A stretch of DNA of 63,847 nt from assembly GCF_000142905.1 (NCBI RefSeq), contig NW_013657655.1:1-63847 (forward strand), in the 5' to 3' direction. The DNA is from Thecamonas trahens ATCC 50062. Its lineage: Eukaryota; Apusozoa; Apusomonadida; Apusomonadidae. This document shows, piece after piece, positions 48,760 through 58,671 of the stretch (positions are counted from its first letter, which is position 1; every line of letters begins with the position of its first letter). Made by a program: the position numbers and the translations under genes. Under the pieces are notes generated by a model. It ran no database searches, was not told where the DNA came from, and was given only the letters and a program-made list of their open reading frames with translations.

Positions 48760-51306
48760 TCACTCGGACGCGGCCGGGGCGTGGTGCTCCGACTCGGGAT
48801 TGGCCTTGACAATGACCACGCCCTCTAGCACAGGGGTGTACGCCGTGTACGCATCGTTGGCAAACTCGGCACGCTGCTGGTACTCCATGAGCACGGGCGA
48901 GTCGTTGGTCTGGAAGCCAGTGATGGTCTTGGGCTGGCCGGCGAGGCCGACGGTGTTGACGGCGTCGCCGACGCGGACCGCGGTGTAGACCTGTTCCATG
49001 TCCTCGTTGAAAGTCATGAGCATGCGCGGGCGCATGGCGAGAGCAAAGAGGAACAGCAGGTAGTGCGACTTGCCGAGGAGGGTGTCCTTGAGGTTGAGCG
49101 AGGTGAAGACAACCGAGAGAAGGCCAGCCATGGCCGCGTTGTTCATCAGCAGCCGGTCCGAGTGGTACGGGTTGAGCGTCATGGTGCCCTTGCCCATGTA
49201 GAGGAGGCCCTGCGCAATGCGGACGACAAAGAGCGAGTTGGCATCCTTGGAGTAGTACGCCGCGAGCTCGCGGAGCATGGCGGCAATGCGCGCCGAGTTG
49301 GTGCCTGCGCCGGCCATGCCGAGCGCGAGGATGGCGCCCTGCGCCACCTGCTCGTCGGCGTCGTGCGAGAGCTTGGACAGCGTGTCCACCACCGCCATCT
49401 TGGGGTTGGACGCGTACAGCAGGCCGAGCGCGAGCGGGACCGCGCGCTTGATCTCGATCTCGCCGTACTGCAGCAGGTTGTTGAACGCCCGCAGCGCCAT
49501 TTCGGACCCGAGCTCCTCGCCCTGGGCGATGAGCGCGATGCCGATCGTCGCCACCGCCTGGTGGAGCGCATCCTCCTCCTCGCCGAGGTGCTCCGAGCAC
49601 ATGTGGAGCATCTTCTGGACCTTGAGCACGTTGCCCGACCCGCAGTACGCGCACGTCTCGATGAGGAGCATGCCGACCTTTTGCAGGTGCTCCGGGATGG
49701 CCTGCGCAAGCTCGAGCACAACCTCGGCCGCCTCCTTCTGTCCAAGGAAGACCAGGCCAACGCCGAGGCACATGTACAGCGCAAACGGCGAGTGCAGGTC
49801 GGCCTCGGGCCGCTCGAGCAGGGCCTGGAAAATCGACTCGGCAATGTCAGCGTTGCACGAGCCCACAAAGATGATCGAGAGTGCGAGCGACGCCATGCAC
49901 GAGATCTCCATCGACTGGCTCGAGTCGGTGATGAGCGGCGTGAGCGCCTCGAGCGCCTCGTCCGTGTTCTGCCCGGCGTAGGAGAGCGCGAGGCCAAGAA
50001 TGGCGCCCAGCCGCACAGTCTCGTCCTCCTCCGACAGCGCTTCCTCCAGCAGCGCGTACGCAATGTCAAACGTCGCCCGCACGCCACAGTTGACCAGCCC
50101 GATGGCAAGCATGCCGCCGGCCTTGATGTAGCTCTCGTTCGAGTACGTGTACTTGTCCATCTCAGTGTTGCCAGACTCCCAGTCCCACATGTGGATCATT
50201 CCGAGCGACGCCACCGCAGACATCATCCCGTGGTCCTTGTTCTTGTACACCCACTTGGAGTCCTCCACCGTCATTAGCTTGTCCGAGCCGTAGCCGGCGT
50301 TGACAAACGCGTTGACAAAGGTCGATGCCAGGTTTGCTCGCGCCGAGTCGACGGCTCCGGCGCCAGACGCCCGCGCAATCGTCTCCAGGTGCGACTTGTA
50401 GATGTCCTCCGGCGTCTTGGCCTCGACCACGTCGAGCTCGCGCGCCAGTGTCCGGAAGTGCTCCATCTGCAGCGTGTTGCCCATCAGTGCAAGCAGGTCC
50501 TCATCGTCCTCGTGGTCCGCAAGGTACACCCGCGCCGCCCCGAGCATGCAGCAGAGCTGCTTCTTGAGCCCGGCATCGGCCTCGGCGTCCACAGAGTTGT
50601 ACACACCCGCAATGAGCTCGCGGTCGTTCATCAGAATCGCCACCCGCAGTGCGAGCGCCTTTTGGTCCTGCGCCATGTACACGTCGTACACCACCTTGCG
50701 CGCCGCGTTGTCGTCGGGCTCGAGCAGGTAGTTGGCCGTCTGCAGGAGGTAGTCGGCCACACGCACGTAGTTGTCCTCGTCGATAAACGGCAGCACATCC
50801 TCCAGCCGTTCGACCTCGAGGAGTAGGTCCACGCCCTCGGCCTCGGCCCGCGTCCGAAAGTAGAACGGAAGCACAAGGTCGACCAGTGCGTTGAGGTCGT
50901 CCACGCCCTCGCCTCCGCCAACACGCGCCTCATACTCCTCACCGATCTCCTTCACCAGCGTCTTGATGAACTCGTGCCCACACGACTCAACCTCAAGCTC
51001 GCCTGCCAGCTTGTACTTGAGCACCAGGCGCTCCTCCGTCACCACCGCCATCGACACAATCGCCAGCAGGTCGGCAAGCTTGCCAGCAAACTCGGAGCCG
51101 TCCTCCGCGCCAGCGTGCAGCTCCATGAGCCCAGCATGGTGCTCCCGAAGAAACTTGAGCGGCTTGGGCACAGAGGTCATCGACGACGTTGCCGACTTCA
51201 CCACCTCGGTCAGCTCTGCCAGCGTCTCGAGTGTCTTGCCGTCTCCGAGTGCCACCACCAGCTCGTCGAGCTTGGCCTTGAGCTTGGCATCCTCCTCCGA
51301 CTGCAT
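48760..51306 (-). CDS. RPN1: 26S proteasome regulatory subunit RPN1 (PSMD2)
   Basis: 848 residues, one exon, near the usual length. RPN1 is the base scaffold of the 19S particle, docking ubiquitin receptors and the deubiquitinase Ubp6. The N-terminal helical half starts EEDAKLKAKLDELVVALGD and has the conserved KPLKFLREHH. The centre holds proteasome/cyclosome repeats with the Gly-Ala pattern (GMLAIGLVNCGV, LGAILGLALSYAG, CMASLALSIIFVGSC, IGIALIAQGEELG, GAILALGMAGAGTN). The C-terminus closes with YNPYHSDR-like NPYHSDRLLMN and TPVLEGVVIVKANPE. I chose ATG 51306 because it begins the acidic N-terminus; upstream frame is a CA-repeat translation. Stop is TGA. Confidence 0.95.
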   Translation of the reverse strand: MQSEEDAKLKAKLDELVVALGDGKTLETLAELTEVVKSATSSMTSVPKPLKFLREHHAGLMELHAGAEDGSEFAGKLADLLAIVSMAVVTEERLVLKYKLAGELEVESCGHEFIKTLVKEIGEEYEARVGGGEGVDDLNALVDLVLPFYFRTRAEAEGVDLLLEVERLEDVLPFIDEDNYVRVADYLLQTANYLLEPDDNAARKVVYDVYMAQDQKALALRVAILMNDRELIAGVYNSVDAEADAGLKKQLCCMLGAARVYLADHEDDEDLLALMGNTLQMEHFRTLARELDVVEAKTPEDIYKSHLETIARASGAGAVDSARANLASTFVNAFVNAGYGSDKLMTVEDSKWVYKNKDHGMMSAVASLGMIHMWDWESGNTEMDKYTYSNESYIKAGGMLAIGLVNCGVRATFDIAYALLEEALSEEDETVRLGAILGLALSYAGQNTDEALEALTPLITDSSQSMEISCMASLALSIIFVGSCNADIAESIFQALLERPEADLHSPFALYMCLGVGLVFLGQKEAAEVVLELAQAIPEHLQKVGMLLIETCAYCGSGNVLKVQKMLHMCSEHLGEEEDALHQAVATIGIALIAQGEELGSEMALRAFNNLLQYGEIEIKRAVPLALGLLYASNPKMAVVDTLSKLSHDADEQVAQGAILALGMAGAGTNSARIAAMLRELAAYYSKDANSLFVVRIAQGLLYMGKGTMTLNPYHSDRLLMNNAAMAGLLSVVFTSLNLKDTLLGKSHYLLFLFALAMRPRMLMTFNEDMEQVYTAVRVGDAVNTVGLAGQPKTITGFQTNDSPVLMEYQQRAEFANDAYTAYTPVLEGVVIVKANPESEHHAPAASE

Positions 51307-52186
51307 TCCCCACCGCCACACCACACACACACACACACACGCATACACACACCACACAATGGTCAGTCTCAACATGCTTTTGGAGCATATGCATCCACAT
51401 GGGCCGGCCACACCATAGGCTGGGCAACCTCACCGCGCCGCTCAAAAATTCGGTTCGGTCCAGCCGCGTTTTGGCGGCGACCTTCTTCCACCTGGGCGAC
51501 CGACCCTGTGGGGTGGGCGGTGGTATGGGCAAGGGGGGTAGGTGTGACAAAGAGGAAAGGGGGTATACTAGGTAGGTAGAAGAGGTAGGTAAGAAGTATG
51601 CGTACAAGCTCAGGCTCTGCATCCACAAGGGAGGCTGTCGCAGTAGTCTTGCTCGTCGTCGTCTTCTTCTCCTCGTCCTTGGCCATGTTGTGCGACCTGT
51701 GTGCGAGACGGGTGACCGATGTCGTTTCGCCCGACCACTGGCGATCGGCCGGCGGGTGACCGCCACCCCCCCCCCCCCCCCTTCCCCTCCCCATCCTGCA
51801 GCCGTTCCGCACCCAAACTGGCTGATCAACATGAAATCGGAGGCGAAACGAGGTGGGACATGGTGTTGGATGCCACGGTGCGACTGATGTGAGGTTAGGC
51901 ATGATGTGGGTGGCTGGCGGTCGGCTGGCGATCGGCTGGAGGCACAGCCCCTCCTCCCCTGCGTTTGCGCCACACCTACAGCCGCGCCAGCTCGCGATTG
52001 CAAGCCCAAGTGTCAGCATGGATGTCATACCGCGACTGATGTTGCACGTTGTTGCCTTGGATGCGTGATGTGGTCGAGGCAAGCGCAAGCACGCGGACAA
52101 ACACACGGCATCTTCGCGCCCCACCACGCGCCACAGCGTACGGAAGAGGCCGCGACACACGCGTCTTCGACGTTGGCGTACAGGAG
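51307..52186. promoter_or_regulatory. Divergent region, RPN1 and the TIR gene
   Basis: 880 bp between head-to-head starts. It has a (CA)n tract right before the RPN1 ATG (51322-51360) and a C16 run at 51766-51781. No gene is supported. Control function is inferred from position. Confidence 0.35.
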
Positions 52187-54838
52187 ATGCCGGTGCGGAC
52201 GGTGACCAACTACGGCGAGCTGCTGGAGCTTCTGCCAGAGGTTACGACCGAGTCTGAGGCGACTTGGCGATATGCTCGCGGATTGACTCGGACGCTGGCG
52301 AGCCATGCCAGCTTCGGTCCGTTCTATCGGGTTACTTTGGCTGATGCTGGCGAAGGATCTGGTCGTGCTGTGGTGTTCAACACGCGTATTCGGAGCGGTC
52401 GATGGGTGGCATATGTGTTTGCCTGGGGAGAGTCTGCTGCTGCTGCCATGGCGAATGCGGTCGAGGAGATGGACGAGTTTGGATGCGGCGAGGTATTTGT
52501 CGTTGCCGCCATGAGCAATGCTGCAGAACAGATGCTGCAAGCTGAGGTCGCTATGGATGCCGCCGACTCGCATCCGTGTTGGACACGTGCTAGGGCGTGC
52601 ATGCCAGAGGGTCACACGCCGGCTCTGTTGCCAGACGGCTACACTGCGCGCAAGCTCGAGCCTGCAGACATCGACGCGCTCTTGCCGACTTGGAAGTACT
52701 CGGACGGCGTCTCGCACGACTGGATCAAGGCCATCATGGGCGACCTGGCCTCGGTCGGGGTCTTTGCCTCTGACGGCTCACTCGCCGGCTCGATGGTCGA
52801 GTACCCTGACGGCTCATGCGGCATGCTGCACACCGCCGAGGGTCATCGCCGGCGCGGCCTCGCGCGGTACGTGGTCGACGCCATGGCCGCGCAGCTGGCG
52901 GCAGCCGGGCGGTCCTGCATGTTTGTCACCATCGAGACGTACAATGAGGCCTCGCTTAGCTTGTTTGACTCGCTGGGCTTTTGCGACGCCGGCCGCGTCG
53001 CCTGGGTCTTCTTTGCCAATCGTTCGGCGGGCGTCATGGCTGCTCTCGCCGAAAGCGCCGAGGCCTTTGGGAGCTTTTCGGCGAGTGATCGGCTGCGGAC
53101 TCTGGCTGGCCTCCAGCGGACCTTCGCCGCCGGCCTCCCGCACAACACCAAGGCTCGGCGGCTGGCATCGGCGGCGCGGGTCACCGCCCGCTGGCCGGAC
53201 GTCTTCTCCGTCCTAGCCAACTGGATCAAGGCCGCATGGCTGGAGCGGGCGGCTGATGAGCTGCACCAGCTCCTCGCTTTCGTCTGGCCGTTCATCATGT
53301 CGAACAAGCCTGCGGTCAAGAGCATCCTTGCCCGCTGGGACGTTGTCGAGGTCTGCCGCGACGTGCTGGTGGATATGCCGGGCAGCGCCGTTGCCGGCTC
53401 GGCCGCCGCTGTCATCTCCAAGCTCATCAGCAATGGGCGCAACTGCCACGACCGCATGCTCGGCGAGTTGGTTGTCTCGGCTGTCATCGACGGCGTGGCG
53501 GTAGCTGACCGTGTCTGGCCACTTCGCATCCTCTACTCGATGTCGTTTGACTCGCGGCTGGTCCCGGCATTGCTGGCCCTTGATCCGCGGCCGCTCATTC
53601 AGGCCGTCATCTGCGAGGAGACAGACAGTGAGGGCATCGTTGTCCGCGCCGCCATTCTGGCTGCAAACCTGTACGGCGGGCCGGACGCCAGCGCGTTGCT
53701 GGGCGAGAAAGCCGAGTCCTGCGTGGCAGCGATGGTGGCAGCCGGCGAGGCGACACTGATCGGCGCAGCCTATCCTGCGAGCTCTGGCTCGTTCTTTGGA
53801 CTGTGGAAGATCCTGGCGGGAATTGACGCGCTGGCGACCCACGAGCCCGCCGCCAAGGCGCTGGGCAGATGCGGCGCGGTCCGCCTTGTGGCTGCCGCGC
53901 TGGCGTCTGACGCGACTGCGGGCGACTCGCGGGTGCTTATTCACGGCGTGGCAGCGCTGTGGAGCCTTTCATTTGTGGCCGCCAACGGGGCGGCTATTGC
54001 TGCCGACGCTGCACTGGTGATGCGGCTGGAAGAGCTGGCTGCGGGCGGCGCGAGCCAGCCGCGGTCGGTGGTCCGGGCGGCGCGCGGCGTGGTGTGGCAG
54101 ATGTCTGCAGCATCAAGCGGGCCCGCAAGAAAGAGTGCGGGAAAAAGCAGCAGCGACACGCTCCAGCACGATGTTATGATCTCGTACTCGTGGGCGAACC
54201 AGAAGGTGGCGCTCTGGTTGCGTGCGCAGCTTGCGGTGGCGGGGATCTCTGTGTGGATCGACGTGGAGGCCATGAGCGGGTCGACGCTCGAGGCCATGGC
54301 CGAAGCTATCGAGTCGTCCCGAGTGGTGGTTGTCCTGCTCTCGCAAGAGTACTCGGTTTCGCAGGCGTGCCGGGTCGAGGCCGAGTACTGCTTCCAACTC
54401 GGCAAGCCGTTTGTGCCCGTCAAGGCCACGCCGCGATTCCGTCCGCGCGGCTGGCTCGGCGCGCTCATCGGCTCGCGACTTTACTTTCATCCCACGCCCG
54501 ACTCGTGGCCCGACATGCATCGTGAGCTAATGACAATTCTCGAGCGACCAAGTGAGTCAGTCGCAGTGGTGGGCGCTGCGAGCGCGAGCGCGAGCACTTG
54601 CCCGGCTGTGGCGAGCGCGTCCGAGTGGGTTGCAGCTGTTGGACTCTCCGATCCTGTTGGCTGCGCGCTTGCGCGAGCCCACATCACAACCATGGCACAG
54701 ATCGATGAGCTTGCCGCGTGGCGGATGCATGCCAGCACCACGCTCTCGGCCTGGACCGAATTTGTCCGCGCCGAACTCGGGCTTGCGCTTTGCGATGCAC
54801 TTTCGCTCGGTGCTGCGCTACGCGAGCGTCTTTCCTGA
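52187..54838 (+). CDS. GNAT acyltransferase-ARM-TIR-SAM-like fusion
   Basis: 883 residues from ATG 52187, one exon. Residues 1-130 and 150-290 form a GLYAT/FR47-like GNAT acyltransferase: the acyl-CoA loop is GHRRRGLARY (about residues 219-228), followed by FVTIETYNEASLSLFDSLGF. Residues about 310-650 are helical ARM/HEAT-like repeats (for example CGAVRLVAAALASD, IHGVAALWSLSFVAAN). Residues 662-770 are a TIR domain: DVMISYSWANQKVALWLR, SVWIDVEAMSG, VVVLLSQEYSVSQACRVE, with a glutamate near residue 731 in the position used by NAD-cleaving TIR enzymes. The last 85 residues look SAM-like (SEWVAAVGLSDP ... SLGAALRERL). The plan recalls SARM1 (ARM-SAM-TIR) with the order changed and an enzyme added in front. 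Role unknown; NAD-linked stress or defence signalling is inference. Confidence 0.75.
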   Translation: MPVRTVTNYGELLELLPEVTTESEATWRYARGLTRTLASHASFGPFYRVTLADAGEGSGRAVVFNTRIRSGRWVAYVFAWGESAAAAMANAVEEMDEFGCGEVFVVAAMSNAAEQMLQAEVAMDAADSHPCWTRARACMPEGHTPALLPDGYTARKLEPADIDALLPTWKYSDGVSHDWIKAIMGDLASVGVFASDGSLAGSMVEYPDGSCGMLHTAEGHRRRGLARYVVDAMAAQLAAAGRSCMFVTIETYNEASLSLFDSLGFCDAGRVAWVFFANRSAGVMAALAESAEAFGSFSASDRLRTLAGLQRTFAAGLPHNTKARRLASAARVTARWPDVFSVLANWIKAAWLERAADELHQLLAFVWPFIMSNKPAVKSILARWDVVEVCRDVLVDMPGSAVAGSAAAVISKLISNGRNCHDRMLGELVVSAVIDGVAVADRVWPLRILYSMSFDSRLVPALLALDPRPLIQAVICEETDSEGIVVRAAILAANLYGGPDASALLGEKAESCVAAMVAAGEATLIGAAYPASSGSFFGLWKILAGIDALATHEPAAKALGRCGAVRLVAAALASDATAGDSRVLIHGVAALWSLSFVAANGAAIAADAALVMRLEELAAGGASQPRSVVRAARGVVWQMSAASSGPARKSAGKSSSDTLQHDVMISYSWANQKVALWLRAQLAVAGISVWIDVEAMSGSTLEAMAEAIESSRVVVVLLSQEYSVSQACRVEAEYCFQLGKPFVPVKATPRFRPRGWLGALIGSRLYFHPTPDSWPDMHRELMTILERPSESVAVVGAASASASTCPAVASASEWVAAVGLSDPVGCALARAHITTMAQIDELAAWRMHASTTLSAWTEFVRAELGLALCDALSLGAALRERLS

Positions 54839-55466
54839 GCCTGCCCTGGTCGCCACCGAACGTCTTGACCAGCGACAAAGACGCGAAAAAGCGTTCAGGT
54901 CTTACGATGCGTCTGACAACCGCGAGATGAGGTGCGATGCTGTACAGCGCGCCATCCTCGACTCCACTCCTCCGTTTCGTCGCCACCCTGCACACGCCTA
55001 TCAAGACGATGGAGCGTGAGATTGCGATGCAGGCCAAGGCCCAAGCTAAGGCCATCTCCGACATGATGTCACTCATCAACAGACGAGAGGAGAGAATGAT
55101 GGAGATCTTGGGCATGATCATGGCTTGATGTACAGAATACACCACTTTACCACACCACCGCCCTCATCTGCATCCCCTCCCCCCCTCTCTCCCCCCCAAT
55201 CCCATCCCCGATTCCATCCCCTTTCTCATCCCCATCCCCTTCCCCATCCCCTCCCGCCGATCATTCCCATTCCCATCCCTTATCCGCCCAGTATCAACCC
55301 CCATCCCCATCTCCATCCTCATCCTCCCCTTGCCCCTCCCCCGATCAGCCTCCCCCCCTCCCCTCCCTCCAACCAAAACGCCCCATCACCCAACCATCCC
55401 CCATCCACCACCACTCCACGCCCACCCCAGCCACCCCCTCCCTCCCCCCCCCCCACACACATCACC
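54839..55466. other. Intergenic before WDR3
   Basis: 630 bp. The last 320 are almost pure C/T with CCATCCC repeats, ending in CACACACATCACC before the WDR3 ATG. The only coding hint is the small frame at 54937. Confidence 0.4.
54937..55128 (+). CDS. Possible 63-residue coiled-coil peptide
   Basis: A short frame whose C-terminal half (MEREIAMQAKAQAKAISDMM, then NRREERMMEILGMI) reads like a natural charged helix. No homology is recognised, and it may be chance or a remnant of a longer gene. Confidence 0.22.
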   Translation: MLYSAPSSTPLLRFVATLHTPIKTMEREIAMQAKAQAKAISDMMSLINRREERMMEILGMIMA

Positions 55467-58277
55467 ATGGTCAAGTCATACCTGCGGTACCGCCGTGAGC
55501 AAGTGCTTGGACTTGTGCATGCTTCACCGTCACCCCACTCTATTGGATACATTCCAGAGAGTAAGCAGGGAGAGAGTCGGCGGGCCGTCTCGGCAGCCTT
55601 GGAACAGATCCTGGTTTGGGACATCCGACGTGGTAGCCTCGAAGGTAGCCTCGGAGGTGGCGAGAGCAATGTGGAAGTTGAAGTCACTTCTTTGATTCTC
55701 TCATCAGATGCTTCTGCTGTCTTTGCGGGTTATGCTGATGGTTCTCTTAGAGTTTGGGATTTGGCCTCGGCTTCTGTTCTCCTTACCTTTAATGGTCACA
55801 AGTCGGCGACAACTTGCCTCGCAGAGGGTCAAGGCTCTTCTGGCTCGCTTCTCCTCGCTTCGGGTTCAAAGGATACTGACATCATTGTTTGGGATGTCGT
55901 CGGTGAGGAAGGTCTCTACCGTCTTCGCGGTCACAAGGACATGATCACCGCTGTGGCTCTTCTCTCCTCCTCTCCCCGCCTCGTTTCGGCCTCCAAGGAC
56001 TCGCTCGTCAAGGTCTGGGATCTCGAGTCTCAGTCTTGCATCCAGACCCTGGTCGGACATCGTGCTCAGGTCTGGTCGCTCACCTTTTCTCCCGACGAGT
56101 CGCGTATGATCTCCGGGGCTGTCGATGCCTGCCTCCGCGTCTGGGATGCTGCGCCCATGGCCGAAGGCGGCGAGCTCGGATACATGGGCCGCATCGATCG
56201 CGCCTCGACCGACCGTGTCCTCGACCTCTCCTACGGCTACGGCGGCAAGCTCGTCCTCGCCGTCACCGCAGAGAAGATGCTTGAGATCTTCCGCGTCCGC
56301 GACCCGGTCGCTGTCGAGAAGAAGATTGCCCGCCGGCTCCGCCGCCGCCGCGAAAAGGCGACCAAGGCCGCAAAGGCCAAGGCCGCCCTCGCCGAGGCCG
56401 CCACCGTCATGATGGTCGAGGGCGCTGAGGCCGAGGCCGCCGCATCCGCCACTGAGACCGATCCGGAGCTGCGCATGCTGGACGGCCGCGACCCGGAGCT
56501 GCCCATGGGCTCGGACGAGATTGCGTCGCTGCTGACCATCCGGCTGGCCGCCAAGGTCCGCTCAGCCTCGTTTGCGCCGCCGCCGCCGTCGGCTGCCGGC
56601 GCCTCGGGCCTCCCGCCCTCATTCTCGGTCCTCGTCGCTCTCGCCAACAACTCGCTTGAGGAGTACCGCGTCGACCTGACCTTTAAGGAGCTCTCCGACG
56701 CCGCAAAGCTGGTCCCGGGCGTCCAGCCGGGCGTCGCCTCTGCCGCCTACACCCGCACCGGCCACGTCGCCCGCGCCGCGCACGCCACTGATATCCGTGC
56801 CCTCTCCCTCTCCCGCAACGACGACATGCTCGCCTCGGGCTCCGCCGATGCCATCAAGGTCTGGAACATGTCCACATTTGAGGTCATCCGCGACCTGCCA
56901 GCCACCCAGGTCCTCGCCCTCGCCTTTGTCCCGGGCGACCGCCATCTCCTCGCCGGCACCAAGGACGGCGGCCTCCTCATCTTTGACCTCCGCACCGCTG
57001 CCCTCATCGACGCCATCCAGGCTCATGAAGGCGCCGTCTGGGCCATCCGCATCCACCCCTCAGGCAACCGCCTCGTCACCGCCTCGGCAGACGCAGAGCT
57101 CAAGTGCTGGGACTTTGAGCTCGCAGGCACCGGCCTCGGCCTCGTCCACACCCGCACCCTCAAGATGACCGACGACGTTCTCGGCGTCGTCTACTCGGGC
57201 GATGGCAAGACCCTCGCCGTTGCCCTCCTCGACGCTACCGTCAAGCTCTTCTTTGAGGACTCGCTCAAGTTCATGCTCTCGCTCTACGGCCACAAGCTGC
57301 CCGTTCTCTCGCTCGACTTTTCGTCCGACGGCGAGCTCATCGCCACAGGCTCGGCCGACAAAAACATCAAGCTCTGGGGCGCGGCCTTTGGCGACTGCCA
57401 CAAGTCCATCTTTGCCCACGACGACTCGGTCATGCAGGTCGCCTTTGTCCGCCGTACCCACTACCTCTTCTCCGTCGGCAAGGACGGCCTCATCAAGTAC
57501 TGGGACGCCGACACCTACGACTGCATCCAGATCCTCCGCGGCCACCACGCCGAGGTCTGGACCCTCGCCCTCTCGCGCCTCGGCGACGTCCTTGTCACAG
57601 GCTCGCACGACAAGTCGCTCCGCGTCTGGCGCCGCACAGAGGAGCAGCTCTTCCTCGAGGAGGAGCGCGAGGCCGAGGCCGAGCTCGAGCTCGCCTCGGA
57701 CCTCGCCAAGGATGCCCATCGTGAGGCAAAGGCCACCGAGGACTCCTCTGCCGCCTACGCCGGAAAGGCCACCCTTGCATCCGTCAAGGACGGTGAGCGC
57801 CTGCTCGAGGCCGTCGACCTCGCCGTCGCAGAGTCGTACAAGTTTGTCAACCCGGATAAGCCGACCGAGCAGCCGTCGCCGCTCCTCCTTGGCCTCACCC
57901 CATCCGCCTACCTCCTCCGCGCCCTCGCCTCCATCCCGCACGCCCACCTCGAGGAGGCGCTCATGGTCATGCCCTTCTCTGCCGTCATGCACGTCCTCCA
58001 CTTTCTTGAGGCCTGGATCGTCCAGGGCTCCCGCCTCGAGCTCTGCTGCCGCACTCTCAACTTTCTGCTTGTCACCCATCGCAACCAGATCGCTGCCAAC
58101 TCATCGCTCCTCCTCCTTGTCCGCAAGCTCAAGTCGCTTGTTGACGAGCGCCTCCGCGCTCTCCGCGACACCGTTGGCTTCAACCTCGCCGCCATCTCGG
58201 TTCTCCAGGCAAAGCTCGCAGACGCCAAGACCGTCTCCTTTGCCAAGGTCGACACCGCCGCCATGGACGACAACTAG
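55467..58277 (+). CDS. WDR3: U3 snoRNP protein WDR3/UTP12
   Basis: 936 residues, close to human WDR3 in length. It belongs to the UTP-B part of the small-subunit processome and works in 18S rRNA maturation in the nucleolus. The N-terminus is canonical (MVKSYLRYRREQVLGLVHA). Two WD40 propellers follow: one in residues 50-260 with GSKDTDIIVWDVVGEEGLYR and GHKDMITAVAL, the second from about 430 to 720 with GSADAIKVWNM, GSADKNIKLWG, SVGKDGLIKYWD and GSHDKSLRVW. A charged linker with Lys/Ala repeats separates them. The last 200 residues are the Utp12 domain (LHFLEAWIVQGSRLELCCRT). ATG 55467 is the first in frame that gives the family start. It ends in TAG. Confidence 0.93.
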   Translation: MVKSYLRYRREQVLGLVHASPSPHSIGYIPESKQGESRRAVSAALEQILVWDIRRGSLEGSLGGGESNVEVEVTSLILSSDASAVFAGYADGSLRVWDLASASVLLTFNGHKSATTCLAEGQGSSGSLLLASGSKDTDIIVWDVVGEEGLYRLRGHKDMITAVALLSSSPRLVSASKDSLVKVWDLESQSCIQTLVGHRAQVWSLTFSPDESRMISGAVDACLRVWDAAPMAEGGELGYMGRIDRASTDRVLDLSYGYGGKLVLAVTAEKMLEIFRVRDPVAVEKKIARRLRRRREKATKAAKAKAALAEAATVMMVEGAEAEAAASATETDPELRMLDGRDPELPMGSDEIASLLTIRLAAKVRSASFAPPPPSAAGASGLPPSFSVLVALANNSLEEYRVDLTFKELSDAAKLVPGVQPGVASAAYTRTGHVARAAHATDIRALSLSRNDDMLASGSADAIKVWNMSTFEVIRDLPATQVLALAFVPGDRHLLAGTKDGGLLIFDLRTAALIDAIQAHEGAVWAIRIHPSGNRLVTASADAELKCWDFELAGTGLGLVHTRTLKMTDDVLGVVYSGDGKTLAVALLDATVKLFFEDSLKFMLSLYGHKLPVLSLDFSSDGELIATGSADKNIKLWGAAFGDCHKSIFAHDDSVMQVAFVRRTHYLFSVGKDGLIKYWDADTYDCIQILRGHHAEVWTLALSRLGDVLVTGSHDKSLRVWRRTEEQLFLEEEREAEAELELASDLAKDAHREAKATEDSSAAYAGKATLASVKDGERLLEAVDLAVAESYKFVNPDKPTEQPSPLLLGLTPSAYLLRALASIPHAHLEEALMVMPFSAVMHVLHFLEAWIVQGSRLELCCRTLNFLLVTHRNQIAANSSLLLLVRKLKSLVDERLRALRDTVGFNLAAISVLQAKLADAKTVSFAKVDTAAMDDN

Positions 58278-58671
58278 CCGGGCCCACATCAAACGCAGAT
58301 CAACTGGCGGCGTAGCACACACACACACACTCTCTCACACACACACGCACAAACGCACCCCATCGCCCAGCTCAGCCTCCTGGAGCTGCACAACATCGCG
58401 CTCGTGCGACGAAAACGCTCAACCCGCCGTCACTAGCCTCAGGCTCATTCTACGCCGCCCTGTGTCGCGGCGTGGCTTTGACCTCCTTGACCTCGCTCAA
58501 CATCAGCACCGCCTTTGGCTACCAGCCACTTGTCCCACAATCGGGCGATCCTTCCGCGTAGCGAGGTGCCCTAGCTTGGCAACTCGGTTGTCAGCAGCGC
58601 CGTAAAAAAACGCAGAACAACGCCGGGCAAGTTGCCCTCGCTCGCTTCCCCGAGTCTGCCAAGCGGTGGCG
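58278..58671. other. Intergenic with CA repeats
   Basis: 394 bp containing a (CA)n/(TC) tract at 58317-58350 and an A7 run near 58606. No gene seen. Confidence 0.4.

Noticed and set aside
48755-49771. 338-codon minus-strand frame
   Set aside because: Same strand as RPN1 but one base off; RPN1 in the right frame is unambiguous.
52187-54838. Naming the TIR gene SARM1
   Set aside because: Domain order differs (SAM-like part after TIR) and an acyltransferase precedes; orthology cannot be claimed.
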